Assembly (NCBI GenBank): GCA_015680685.1
Contig: MNCI01000868.1
Span: 7,541-49,074, forward strand
DNA: 41,534 bases
Origin: Gnetum montanum
Taxonomy: Eukaryota; Streptophyta; Gnetopsida; Gnetales; Gnetaceae
Direction of reading: 5' to 3'
Both the position numbers and the translations under genes were made by a program. Below are positions 34,396-41,534 of the stretch, piece by piece. The number at the start of each line of letters is the position of its first letter. Within the stretch, counting starts at the first letter, position 1. The notes beneath the pieces were generated by a model. That model was not told where the DNA came from and made no database searches. It saw only the letters and a list, made by a program, of their open reading frames with translations.

Positions 34396-34654
34396 GTTTT
34401 TAATTAATAATGTATATGTAACTTAAAATATTATATTTTCCCTAAAAGAGTGTTCCAAGAATGCATGGAACAGACTTTACAAGGGTTATAACACTAAAAA
34501 ATGAATTATTATCAATAAGAAAGGAGTGAATATGGTGGAAATTAAAGTCAAGGCAGCAAAATCAAATTCAACACATCCTGGTTATCAGTTTTTCATAATC
34601 ATCAGTTCTTTCTCTGAAGCCTTAACAAGGAAAATCTGGTACTAAGAAAGCAGT
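34396..34654. other. Leader of element B next to the captured fragments
   Basis: AT-rich and noncoding up to about 34520. From there to 34654 the sequence is more balanced and may be the 5' flank or an intron end of the SPA-like fragment (AG acceptor-like bases near 34669). No inverted-repeat or Helitron-type end could be recognised. Confidence 0.4.
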
Positions 34655-35114
34655 TGTTAAACAAAATTAGCCAGTGGGAGTGATGATTGCACAGTTAAAC
34701 ATTGGAGCATTAAGCAGGAAAGAAGCATTGATACTCTTAAAATAGTTGCAAATGTTTGTTGTGTTCAATTTTCACCTGATTCTGCATATCAAATTACCTT
34801 TGGCTCTATTGAATACAAGATCTATTATTATGATTTATGTAAAACCAAATTACCACGGTGCACCCTAGCAGGTCATAGAAAGGCAGTTAGTTCTAAGAGC
34901 AGAATAATTTCTGCATCTGCACTAAAGATGTGGGATCTTGCCAAGGATACATCTACAGAGGGATCCTCTGACGCTTGCATTCTTAGCTTTTCTAGGCATA
35001 CCAATGAGAAGAATTTTGTAGAATTTTGTTAGACTTACAGTGGCAGACGGATATATTGCTTGTGGTTCAGAGACAAATTATGTGTTTACTTATTGTAAAT
35101 CTCTGCCCATGCCT
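34655..35114 (+). pseudogene. Captured fragment of a SPA-type (COP1/SPA family) WD40 domain
   Basis: The plus-strand translation from about 34655 reads TKLASGSDDCTVKHWSIKQE, then NVCCVQFSPDSAYQITFGS, YKIYYYDL, CTLAGHRKAVS and, after two small gaps, LKMWDLAKD, SSDACILSFS and HTNEKNF. After one frameshift it continues [15 protein letters not shown] and CKSLPMP. These blocks follow the order of the last WD40 repeats of plant SPA proteins (CTLAGHxKAVS and the spacer before GHTNxKNFVGL fit SPA better than COP1). SPA proteins act with COP1 in a nuclear E3 ubiquitin ligase for light signalling. Only about 150 residues are present, with small deletions, a frameshift and no start or end. The stretch has no obvious intron. 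It lies opposite to element B's orientation. Confidence 0.88.
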
Positions 35115-35877
35115 TCATATTATGAGACTTCTTCTCCGTCTGCTGCCAATCTTCATGACTGGGCTGACTGCCTCAAAGCTATCAACATCACTGTCTGAAA
35201 CTTGTGGCAACACCTTGTTCCTCAGGCTGCATGACATAACTTGTTTGAATACATTTAAAAAAACCCGGTATCATAGGTTCTCATTTGTAGGCCTATTCTC
35301 CTCCTGGCATGCGCTAAGTACGAGTGGTAGAACCGGGTGATTAATCCCCACCCTGATTCGACGGGTGGAAAAAGTACCGACTCACAGGATGGAAAATTGC
35401 ATTCTTGTTTGGGAATAGCTTCTCTAGCTATGTTGCAAATGTATACATCAGATAAAATGATGGAAGTAAGTAGTTGTCAGTTTTCATGAGCAGCCATGTT
35501 ATGTTATTTAAAATGTTCTGCTCCTTCTCACAAAAGAAAAGTTTGTCATAAAAATCATAGTTGTGGGTCAGGTGGAGATAGACATATGGAGGCCAATTTG
35601 TGTAAGAATCGTTGTGCTCTGGCATAATGAAGCTTCTGTTGAGCATGTAACCATACCTTAGAGTTGATGATTCATTTAGGTCATGGAGCGGGGGAAGAGG
35701 GAACTTTTCTGGTAGAAACCGGGACATGCCTGGAAATGGTTCGCAAAAGAGATCACTCATTCCCCCACGTCTGTCTATCAGCAAGACTCTGTTGGTCAAA
35801 ATGGCATAAATAAAACGAGCAGCCGTGGTAACAATCCTGTTTCCTAGACCACTGTATGAGATCCATACAACACATTT
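35095..35877 (-). pseudogene. Captured fragment of a GT37 (xyloglucan-type) fucosyltransferase
   Basis: Minus-strand translation gives CVVWISYSGLGNRIVTTAA and FIYAILTNRVLLIDR near 35850-35770. Then come GGMSDLFCEPFPGMSRFLP and YGYML, followed by YVYLHLTHNYDFYDKLFFC and WLLMKTDNYLLPSFYL to 35440. After a stop, KLFPNKNAIFHPVSRYFFHP lies near 35390 and RIGLQMR near 35290, and [17 protein letters not shown] ends at 35095. The order matches plant FUT1-type enzymes, which add alpha-1,2-fucose to xyloglucan or arabinogalactan in the Golgi. Present are the GLGNR nucleotide-sugar motif and the HP(S/T)NQVWG region (with a one-codon loss). The N-terminal transmembrane anchor and the C-terminus are missing. 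One 123-residue frame (35799-35428) is still open. Other parts have stops and shifts. Confidence 0.9.
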
Positions 35878-35879
35878 AA

Positions 35880-36023
35880 ATCATCTAAAATCCCACATTT
35901 GGCGTACATGTTCACTAACCCATTACCCACACAAGAAAAATCAGATCCAAAACAGCTTTTGATCACAATCTCATGAATTTTTCTTCCCTCTTGAGGATCA
36001 TCTAGGGCAGCACTGAGATCGAA
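35880..36023 (-). pseudogene. Captured fragment of a pentatricopeptide (PPR) protein
   Basis: Minus strand from 36023: FDLSAALDDPQEGRKIHEIV, then IKSCFGSDFSCVGNGLVNMY, then AKCGILDD. This is the repeat signature of plant PLS-type PPR proteins (GRKIHxxVIKSGFxSDVFVGNALVNMYAKCGxLDDA). PPR proteins bind organellar RNA in mitochondria or plastids. About 48 residues in one open frame remain. Two bases separate its last codon from the first GT37 codon on the same strand, so the two are fused, although in different frames. Confidence 0.85.
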
Positions 36024-36079
36024 TCAGTTTCACGTTTCTGAGATCCGGACAAAATAAAATGTTGGACTTGGGCTATTTC

Positions 36080-36490
36080 TCACTGCGAAAGCCACTCACT
36101 CATCAGCAAATCTGCATCGCCACCACGCCAAACCTGCAAACACAGACGTGAAAATATGGCAGGCATATTACCTTGTCTGCAAGTTGCAGAAAGAGTTACA
36201 GGATCATTCATGGCGGATACAGCCGATTTTAGCTCCACCAATGCAGACACGACCTTCATGGCATCCTCTGCCTTGCCTGCCATGTCATTCACAACTCCCC
36301 GGAACTGGGCGCGTTGCTGTTGGACCGGCTCACACACAGACAAATGATTGAGCAGAAGCCTCCAAATCAATATCAGTTTCAGAGCATCATGGTTGGATGA
36401 GAGGCAGGACATGGCAAGCACAGCGGACGCGACGGAGAATCCAGCGCTGGCGCAATCATGGCCAAGGTTATGAGGGCTGAGCTTCGGATT
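36080..36490 (-). pseudogene. Unrecognised GC-richer coding-like stretch (probably a further captured fragment)
   Basis: A 113-residue frame starting with ATG at 36421 (MLAMSCLSSNHDALKL...) stays open to a stop at 36080. Without the ATG requirement the same frame is open to about 36485 (HDCASAGFSVASAV). It contains many Ala and Val, and GKAEDAMKVVSALVELKSAV looks helical. GC content and CpG count are clearly higher than in the retrotransposon DNA around it, as in the three neighbouring host fragments. A TATA-like run (minus TATATATAAATCC) lies just upstream at about 36488-36500. I do not recognise the family. It could be the 5' exon of a host gene or a chance frame in captured promoter DNA. 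Confidence 0.4.
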
Positions 36491-38129
36491 TATATATATT
36501 TCATAATATTATCTCCAACCTTGCTTACCTTTGGTCCGCATAATAAGTGTGCCTATAGCAACTCCCGTACTAAGGATAATTGGAGTTCTCTTTTATCCTT
36601 TTCAGTCTTGAAAAAAAATAAAAAAAGATAGAAGAAAAAACAATGGCACGTTGATGGTAACAAATATATATAATAATAATGGATAAATTTTTGTTCAAAG
36701 AAGAGAAATTTATGAGATAATTACATAATTTCCTATATAAATGGGACATTTGTCTATTATCCTTTTATTCTTATGGAAGTTGTAACTCCTTAGGATAGTT
36801 ACAACTAAAAATTTAAGATACTTGTAGGTAATTTTGATTTTCCATTACCACAGTTGTCAAATGTGGCTTAAAATTCTCATAACTTCCAAGGAAGTTATAA
36901 ATTTATATTCCTAAGATATTTGTAACTCCTCATGATTATTGTAACTACCTAAGCCACTATAAAAAGGCTTCAAGGTAGAATGAAAAAAAAGAAGCAATTT
37001 GAATATTGTAAAAGCATGGCTTGCTAAAGACATCAATTTAGCTTCTTTGTTATAATTTTGTGAGTTCATTTCTTCCTATTTTGTTTTAGTCACTTAGCTA
37101 ATGGTTTAGATAGTATCGTGCTTGGCATATAATTTTAGGATTTGTCCTAGGTTGCTTTTATAGCTCTATTTTTGCATAATATTATACTCCTATTAAGATT
37201 TTTCATAAAAGAGCTTATGTTGTTGAAAAGCCAAGCAATTTAATAGTAATGTCTTAACAAAATTACCTATTTTGATCATAGAGGATCTAGAAATATCTTT
37301 GGTATTTTGATGGGACTAAAATAGCTTTTTTATTCTTTAAATTTTATTACCTTGGTATTTCAATCAAGAAATTGTCAAATTTTTGAAAGCTCTATTGAAT
37401 GCAATCTTGAACAACTATGTACTAGCCAAAATAGAGACTTGTACTTTGTTGTTTATGCAGCAATTTTTGGTAGTATAATAAGATTGTCTTTATAAAATTA
37501 GTTGTTGAGTTCAGAAGGTTTGGAAAATTCGTAGTTATTGAATTAGGAATAGCTTTATTGCAAAGTGTTTACTTGTATCAATTTATCTTACTTAAGTATT
37601 TGAGATTCACACAAATCTGCTTTCTTTTCTTCTCTCTTTCTAAGTCCATTGAATCTCGCTCTATTTCTAGTTTTCTTGTGGAACTTTCTCTCTAGGGAAA
37701 ATTAGAAGTAGATTGGTAGAATTGTGCTCAAATGTTTTTATAAAATTTTATTTACTACAAGTAGGTATTATAAGGACCATATAGACTAAGTGATTGAACA
37801 AAATAGGAATCTTCAACAACTCAGAGTATTTGACAAAGTTAGCTGAATTTCTTTAATGAAAGCCAATTACAATTTCATACACAACCCAACCATCTCAACA
37901 TTCGCAATAGCAAACACATACTCATGATTAGTTCATTTCATAACTACTAAGTCTATTTAGAGGTATCTAGGCCTTGGTGTTGCTAGAGACTAGTAAGCAC
38001 CTAAATCCTATTTGAAGAACACCTTTGATCCCATGACTTCCCAAGGTCACGAGACCCAAAGGCTCCCAACCTTGGTGGTCCAATCCCAAAAGGTCACCAA
38101 TAATAACTAATCTAAATCGCTACCACCAT
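36491..38129. other. 5' leader region of element B, possibly with a further insertion
   Basis: No coding similarity on either strand. Around 36760-36960 short phrases recur (gaagttgtaactcc, ggaagttataaattt, tgtaactcct). A plus-strand TATA-like box TATAAAAAG at 36958-36966 is followed by caaggtag. This could be the promoter of another, unrecognised LTR on plus, but no TG...CA ends or primer site were found. The 300 bp next to the primer site (37830-38129) look like ordinary retrotransposon leader. Confidence 0.45.
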
Positions 38130-38147
38130 CCTTGGCAATGGTGCCAA
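38130..38147 (-). promoter_or_regulatory. Primer-binding site of element B (tRNA-Asp)
   Basis: The minus strand reads TTGGCACCATTGCCAAGG, matching 14 of 18 bases of TTGGCGCCGTTGCCGGGG, the complement of the tRNA-Asp 3' end. All four differences are G to A. It abuts the LTR end with no gap. This is the clearest primer site in the window and sets the strand of the family. Confidence 0.9.
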
Positions 38148-39168
38148 TGATGAGTGGCAAAGACCCCCTATGTCCAACCATAAGAATCACAAGTGTATAC
38201 GCATGATCCGCTCGAATTTCATGGATGGAACTAGTGTGGTATCTAGATTGTTAAGCTTTGATCACAGGTTGCTCTCTTCTCACTTAGACTAGTGGCAGCT
38301 CTGTCACATATGGTTTTGTCCAAAGTAAGGCATATGATTATGATGTTATGTAGGCTTGATAATATAGAAATTAATTATTTAATCTAATTACCAATAAAAT
38401 TAAATCCTAAACTATCCTAAGGATGATGAGTGCCCTTTTTCATCTTGTTGTACACATCTTGAACTTTCATAGCCACTGCTGGGATTACCAAGTATTAATC
38501 TAGTGAGCGAACCAAGCAATAACGTTGCCAGGATTACCAAGTGAACACATGTTTACGCTCAAAACTAGTCGCACTCATTCTGTCGATTAATTAACATGCA
38601 TGAAAATGTAAATGTTAACTAAGTACATAAAAAGTAAATCTATTCTAAGTCAAAGTGCTACAAGGAATATGAATCAATCTCAATCTTATTATCATTCATG
38701 GAATGTATCCAGGTATAATGCCACTCAAATAAGACATCATATAACTAACTTAAATCCACACTATAGCCACTCACTTGTTGTTTTCTAATATTACAGAATT
38801 AAACTACAAGAGTCTAACTACACTACTAATCAAATGGTACCAAATACATAGTGGTGCTCACATTTTTATAGGTAAATATAGGCATTATGTCAATGGGGGT
38901 GCGTTAATGCATTTTGCTGCATCAACAGGAATGTGTCAATGAGGATGTGTTAATGCAGTTAAGTTATAGCAGATGTGATATAGCATCTATGATACAGCAA
39001 ATGTGATATAGCATCTAGATGTAGCAACCAACTGAGACACATTGATAGGGATGCTACAATGCAAATGCGATGTAGCATCTACGATATCTCAATCGACTGA
39101 TACACTTGACAAAATGATACTTTATCATGTCTCAACAACTCATCTACCTGACATATCATGTCTCATCA
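38148..39168 (-). repeat. 5' LTR of element B (1021 bp)
   Basis: TGATGAG at the left, TCTCATCA at the right. The minus-strand TATA-like box (plus tttttata, 38864-38870) lies 298 bp from the U3 end; the interval is an array of gatgtgatatagcatct(a)-like units. The R/U5 part contains two gggattaccaag-type phrases shared with the A and C LTRs. Confidence 0.9.
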
Positions 39169-39234
39169 TGCTACAACGTAGATGTGATGTAGCATATATA
39201 ATATAGCATTTGTGATATCTCAGCCAATTGATAC
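39169..39234 (-). repeat. Extra U3-array unit between LTR B and LTR C
   Basis: These 66 bp (tgctacaacgtagatgtgat... to ttgatac) closely match 39050-39105 within LTR B, including gatatctcagccaattgatac. They are either a tandem extension of B's U3 that was cut by the insertion of C, or the edge of a neighbouring LTR copy. Confidence 0.7.
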
Positions 39235-40131
39235 TGATGAGTGGCAAGGTACCCCTACACTCAACCATACGAATACAAGCATTACACATGCGATCTGGTC
39301 GAACTCTGCAGACGGACTAGTTGTGGCATCTAGATAGTTAGCCTTAGGTCACAGTTCGCTGTCTTCCCACCTAGACTAGTATTATCTTTGTCACGTATGG
39401 TTTAGTCCAGAGTGAGGTGTATGATGGGTTTCTAATCTAATGCTACTCTTGAAGGCAATGAAAAGTAATATTTTCTAAGCTAAGAGAGAAAGGGTAAGAG
39501 AATTTAATCTAGCCTAAGTGTGATGAGCATCTGTTCCTTGATCATCCATACACATCTTAGACATCGTGCACAACTACCACTGGGATTACCAAGCGTAGAT
39601 CCTAGGTACGCCACTAGGTTACCAAGTAGTCACACTTAATTGCTCGTAATCAAGTTGTACTCATTCCATGATTTAACATGAGTTTAAGGGTGAGAGAGAT
39701 TAACTAGGAAAGCAGTAAATAACATTAATTAAATAATTAAACTAAGTGAATGCTGTAATGATGAAGTAATCTAGATCTTTATTTCCGGTCATCTGCGTGT
39801 CCAAGTACATCACACTCGAATAAAGGATGTTGTACAATTACATTCACCACATTGCGGGCAGACACTTGAAAATATTCTATCTCTGGATGGGAAAAACTAC
39901 CAGAGCTTCACTAAGGGACTGAAACTAAGTTCCTAAAACTGGGAAAGTCGCCTCTTATTTATAGAAATTGAGGCAAGCCACGATATCGCGTACATGATAT
40001 CACGGCTAATGTGATATCGCGGTCGTGATATCGCGTACGCAATATCGCAGCCCATGCGATATCACGGTTGTGATATCACTATTGTGATATCATGGCAACG
40101 ATATCACAGCCAGCAAATTCATGACTCATCA
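39235..40131 (-). repeat. 3' LTR of element C (897 bp)
   Basis: TGATGAGTGG at the left and GACTCATCA at the right, then a polypurine tract, so this is the 3' LTR of a minus-strand element continuing beyond 41534. TATA box on minus (plus atttata, 39957-39963), 168 bp from the U3 end. It retains many CpG sites lost in the other LTRs, pointing to the youngest insertion here. Confidence 0.92.
39980..40111. repeat. Nine-copy GATATC minisatellite in U3 of LTR C
   Basis: About nine units of 14-16 bp, each centred on GATATC (eight exact, one AATATC), mostly of the form gtgatatcgcggt or gtgatatcac. Each unit is itself palindromic. It lies just upstream of the TATA box in transcription direction, the enhancer position of an LTR. 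LTR B has a diverged version (gtgatatagcatct). Confidence 0.88.
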
Positions 40132-40149
40132 TACCCCCACGACTGAATG
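40132..40149 (-). promoter_or_regulatory. Polypurine tract of element C
   Basis: The minus strand reads CATTCAGTCGTGGGGGTA and then the LTR start TGATGAG. This is the least decayed copy and defines the core AGTCGTGGGGG. Confidence 0.8.
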
Positions 40150-40199
40150 AAAACTCGTCCTCGAGTTACAGAGAGAACAAGCTCCATTGATTACACAGT

Positions 40200-40621
40200 G
40201 GATAGGTATGGGATTATTGACTGACTAGAATGGATTCATGGCACAGTGTGGAGTCAAAACAAAATTGAGACACAACACAAAANTGTTTAATACATCCAAA
40301 ATGGCTTGAACAGAGAAATTAACAATCACACCATAGATGTTAACTGTGGTGCCTTCTTCTTTGTTGTGCCAAAATTGGTACGTTTCCCCTAAGTACCAAG
40401 CACCACTTTCAGAGAGGATAGGCCATAACGGGGACCCTGTGAGGTGATCCCTAATAGCTTGCCTGCCTAGACTGTTCAGTAGTAGGGTCTTCTTGATGAA
40501 TGCTAAATGATTGTTCCTTCTGCTCTGCATGTTTTTCAACAGGATCTTATCTTCCTCCTCTCCTAGGTCATTTGATCGCACCTTGAGCAGGACCTTCCTG
40601 TTGTCCACGTTTCGGGACCAT
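40200..40621 (-). pseudogene. Start of the 3' ORF of element C
   Basis: The minus-strand ATG at 40621 is preceded by GATTGCAG, a good splice-acceptor context, and opens MVPKRGQQEGPAQGAIK before a stop. Q/E/R-rich sequence continues downstream in the same frame (EKHAEQKEQSFSIHQEDP). This resembles the start of A's 3' ORF (MGPKEKH, EEGPSQPREKQP), also preceded by CAG. The frame is then lost within 400 bp at the polypurine tract, so most of the 2.9-kb ORF seen in A is deleted. A competing 138-residue frame (40641-40225) in another register has no family similarity, and an N at 40283 lies inside it. Confidence 0.55.
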
Positions 40622-40925
40622 CTGCAATCACACAGGGCCAATCGTTAGTAAGGTTGTTACGCAAGTTAGGTTATACCTTACTGCTTACCTTAAAATATTT
40701 ACTTTATTTTTGTGTGATGTTAATTATTGGAAGAACATGTCCCTGGAAGATTATAATGTTGAGTCCTCTTTGCTTAGGTGGTTTCCAAATTTAATTTTCT
40801 GGTATACCTAAGGGGATGAACTTGTTTTTAACACAATTTATTCTTAATTTTACAACTAATTACCCTTAAATATGTCCTTCGGGTGATGATGAATTTCAAA
40901 ACATTTATGCGATATTCGACATGTG

Positions 40926-40947
40926 CTCCTCCCCCACGACTAAGCTG
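40926..40947 (-). promoter_or_regulatory. Second polypurine-tract-like motif of element C
   Basis: The minus strand reads GCTTAGTCGTGGGGGAGGAG, sharing the 11-base core AGTCGTGGGGG exactly with the tract at 40132. It lies 305 bp upstream of the 3' ORF start, like the 283 bp in A. Confidence 0.6.
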
Positions 40948-41534
40948 AACACTCTGGGGTCAAGTAGGTTCAAACAGAATGAAAATCGAAGTACCAGCAA
41001 GCAAGTTATGGATATGAAAGCACAGGATGCGTAATTGCGAGTCGTAGAGAGGAATTTGAAAAACTACCCCTGTGTGAAAAGTTGCAAATGATGGTGATTA
41101 GCATAGGGGGGTTACGAATATATATTTTCATCGAAGTTAGGGCACTTAGAGAATGTACCGAATTTTTAATATGTTTTTGAAATTAAACGATATAAACTAA
41201 GGAAATTTGGACGATTGTTAAAGGGTTCCAGGGTAATTCAACTAGTTCTGAAGGCACAAAAATTATGATGGTGTAGAATTTATCAATAAGGACCTTGGAT
41301 GGTAGAGAAAAAGGCTATGTGATGGTTCATAGGAACGTTGAATAAGAGGGATAGTAATAAGGGAAAGAAAATCATTGGCAATATGCTAAGGGTAATAGAT
41401 GGTGTGTGGAAGCTATGTCCTAAGTGAGAATTACAACAAATTACACAAGTGGATCCTCCCCAAAGTAGGTTCCAACCTATATTGCCCTTGTGTAACCACA
41501 CTTAAAAGTGTCCATAGGCACTAAAAGGGTTAAA
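40948..41534 (-). mobile_element. Interior of element C, noncoding part with the conserved module, cut by the window end
   Basis: Contains the module acaagtggatcctccccaaa followed by tgcccttgtgtaaccaca at 41445-41500, as in A and B. No pol or gag is reached before the window ends. Short frames here, such as 41501-41283, overlap the module and have no recognisable similarity. Confidence 0.7.

Larger units (their letters stand above)
29020..39168 (-). mobile_element. Element B: pol-less, gag-only LTR retrotransposon carrying host gene fragments
   Basis: Same family plan as element A: 5' LTR at right (38148-39168), tRNA-Asp primer site, gag, the shared 3' modules, a polypurine tract and a truncated 3' LTR at left (29020-29437). 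Pol is absent: the gag tail leads directly into polypurine-like motif 3, where element A has about 4 kb of PR-RT-RH-INT. The 5' part between primer site and gag is over 3.7 kb and includes fragments of SPA-like, GT37 and PPR genes. Such a structure resembles gag-only non-autonomous elements (TR-GAG type) and gene-transducing elements like maize Bs1. It would depend on an A-like relative for enzymes. Target duplications cannot be checked because the left LTR is truncated. Confidence 0.8.

Noticed and set aside
35335-35375. Inverted repeat CCACCC...GGGTGG as a Helitron 3' hairpin
   Set aside because: The bases encode the GT37 HPSNQ-WG region on the minus strand, and no CTRR end follows.
35428-35799. 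Functional fucosyltransferase gene
   Set aside because: Only the middle of the protein is open. The transmembrane start and C-terminus are missing, stops and shifts follow, and it is fused to PPR and SPA pieces.
36134-36171. GT...AG interval in the unknown coding-like stretch read as an intron
   Set aside because: At 38 nt it is shorter than plant introns normally are, and the frame is open through it.
36958-36966. TATAAAAAG as the promoter of another LTR on plus
   Set aside because: No matching LTR ends, primer site or second copy could be found, so it is only mentioned in the leader entry.
40225-40641. 138-residue open frame in element C as an intact gene
   Set aside because: It lies between the second polypurine motif and the 3' tract. 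Another register starting at 40621 resembles the 3' ORF of element A. The open frame has no recognisable family and spans an N.

Overview
The window is plant nuclear DNA from a large, repeat-rich genome. It is AT-rich and CpG-poor, and almost everything recognisable is decayed LTR retrotransposon. The only host-gene matches are land-plant families (SPA-type WD40, GT37 fucosyltransferase, PLS-type PPR). Old LTR copies mutated mostly by CpG-type transitions would suit a gymnosperm, but the species is inferred, not proven. No intact host gene is present.

Layout, left to right. 1-337: end of a plus-strand LTR (D). 338-4402: decayed interior of a minus-strand chromovirus (E; gag, RT, integrase remnants). 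Its LTR appears to start at 4403 and to be broken up by later insertions: a 3.7-kb solo LTR (G, 6678-10369) and a complete 13.95-kb Tat/Athila-like element (A, 10686-24632). Element A is bounded by a perfect 5-bp duplication, TTGGT. The outer LTR may end near 28230. A itself carries a solo LTR (H, 18025-18809) in its pol gene. 28231-29019 holds a 66-bp tandem repeat and a tRNA-derived SINE-like copy; a second SINE-like copy lies at 27413. 29020-39168 is element B, a relative of A that keeps gag but lacks pol. Element C (39235 to beyond the window end) sits at the outer edge of B's 5' LTR and has the least decayed sequence.

A, B and C are all on the minus strand and share one plan: U3 with a TATA box and a short tandem array, a primer-binding site matching tRNA-Asp (seen in A and B), and LTR ends TGATGA...TCATCA. 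Their 3' part is divided by G-run, polypurine-tract-like motifs. A has gag-PR-RT-RNaseH-INT followed by a 3' ORF, but several catalytic residues are lost, so it cannot move itself.

The most unusual region is 34655-36490 in the 5' part of element B. Fragments of at least three unrelated host genes (SPA WD40, GT37, PPR), plus one unrecognised GC-richer coding-like stretch, are fused within 2 kb and in two orientations. A second unusual feature is the repeated polypurine-tract-like motif (up to three per element) framing the 3' ORF and a conserved noncoding module in A, B and C.
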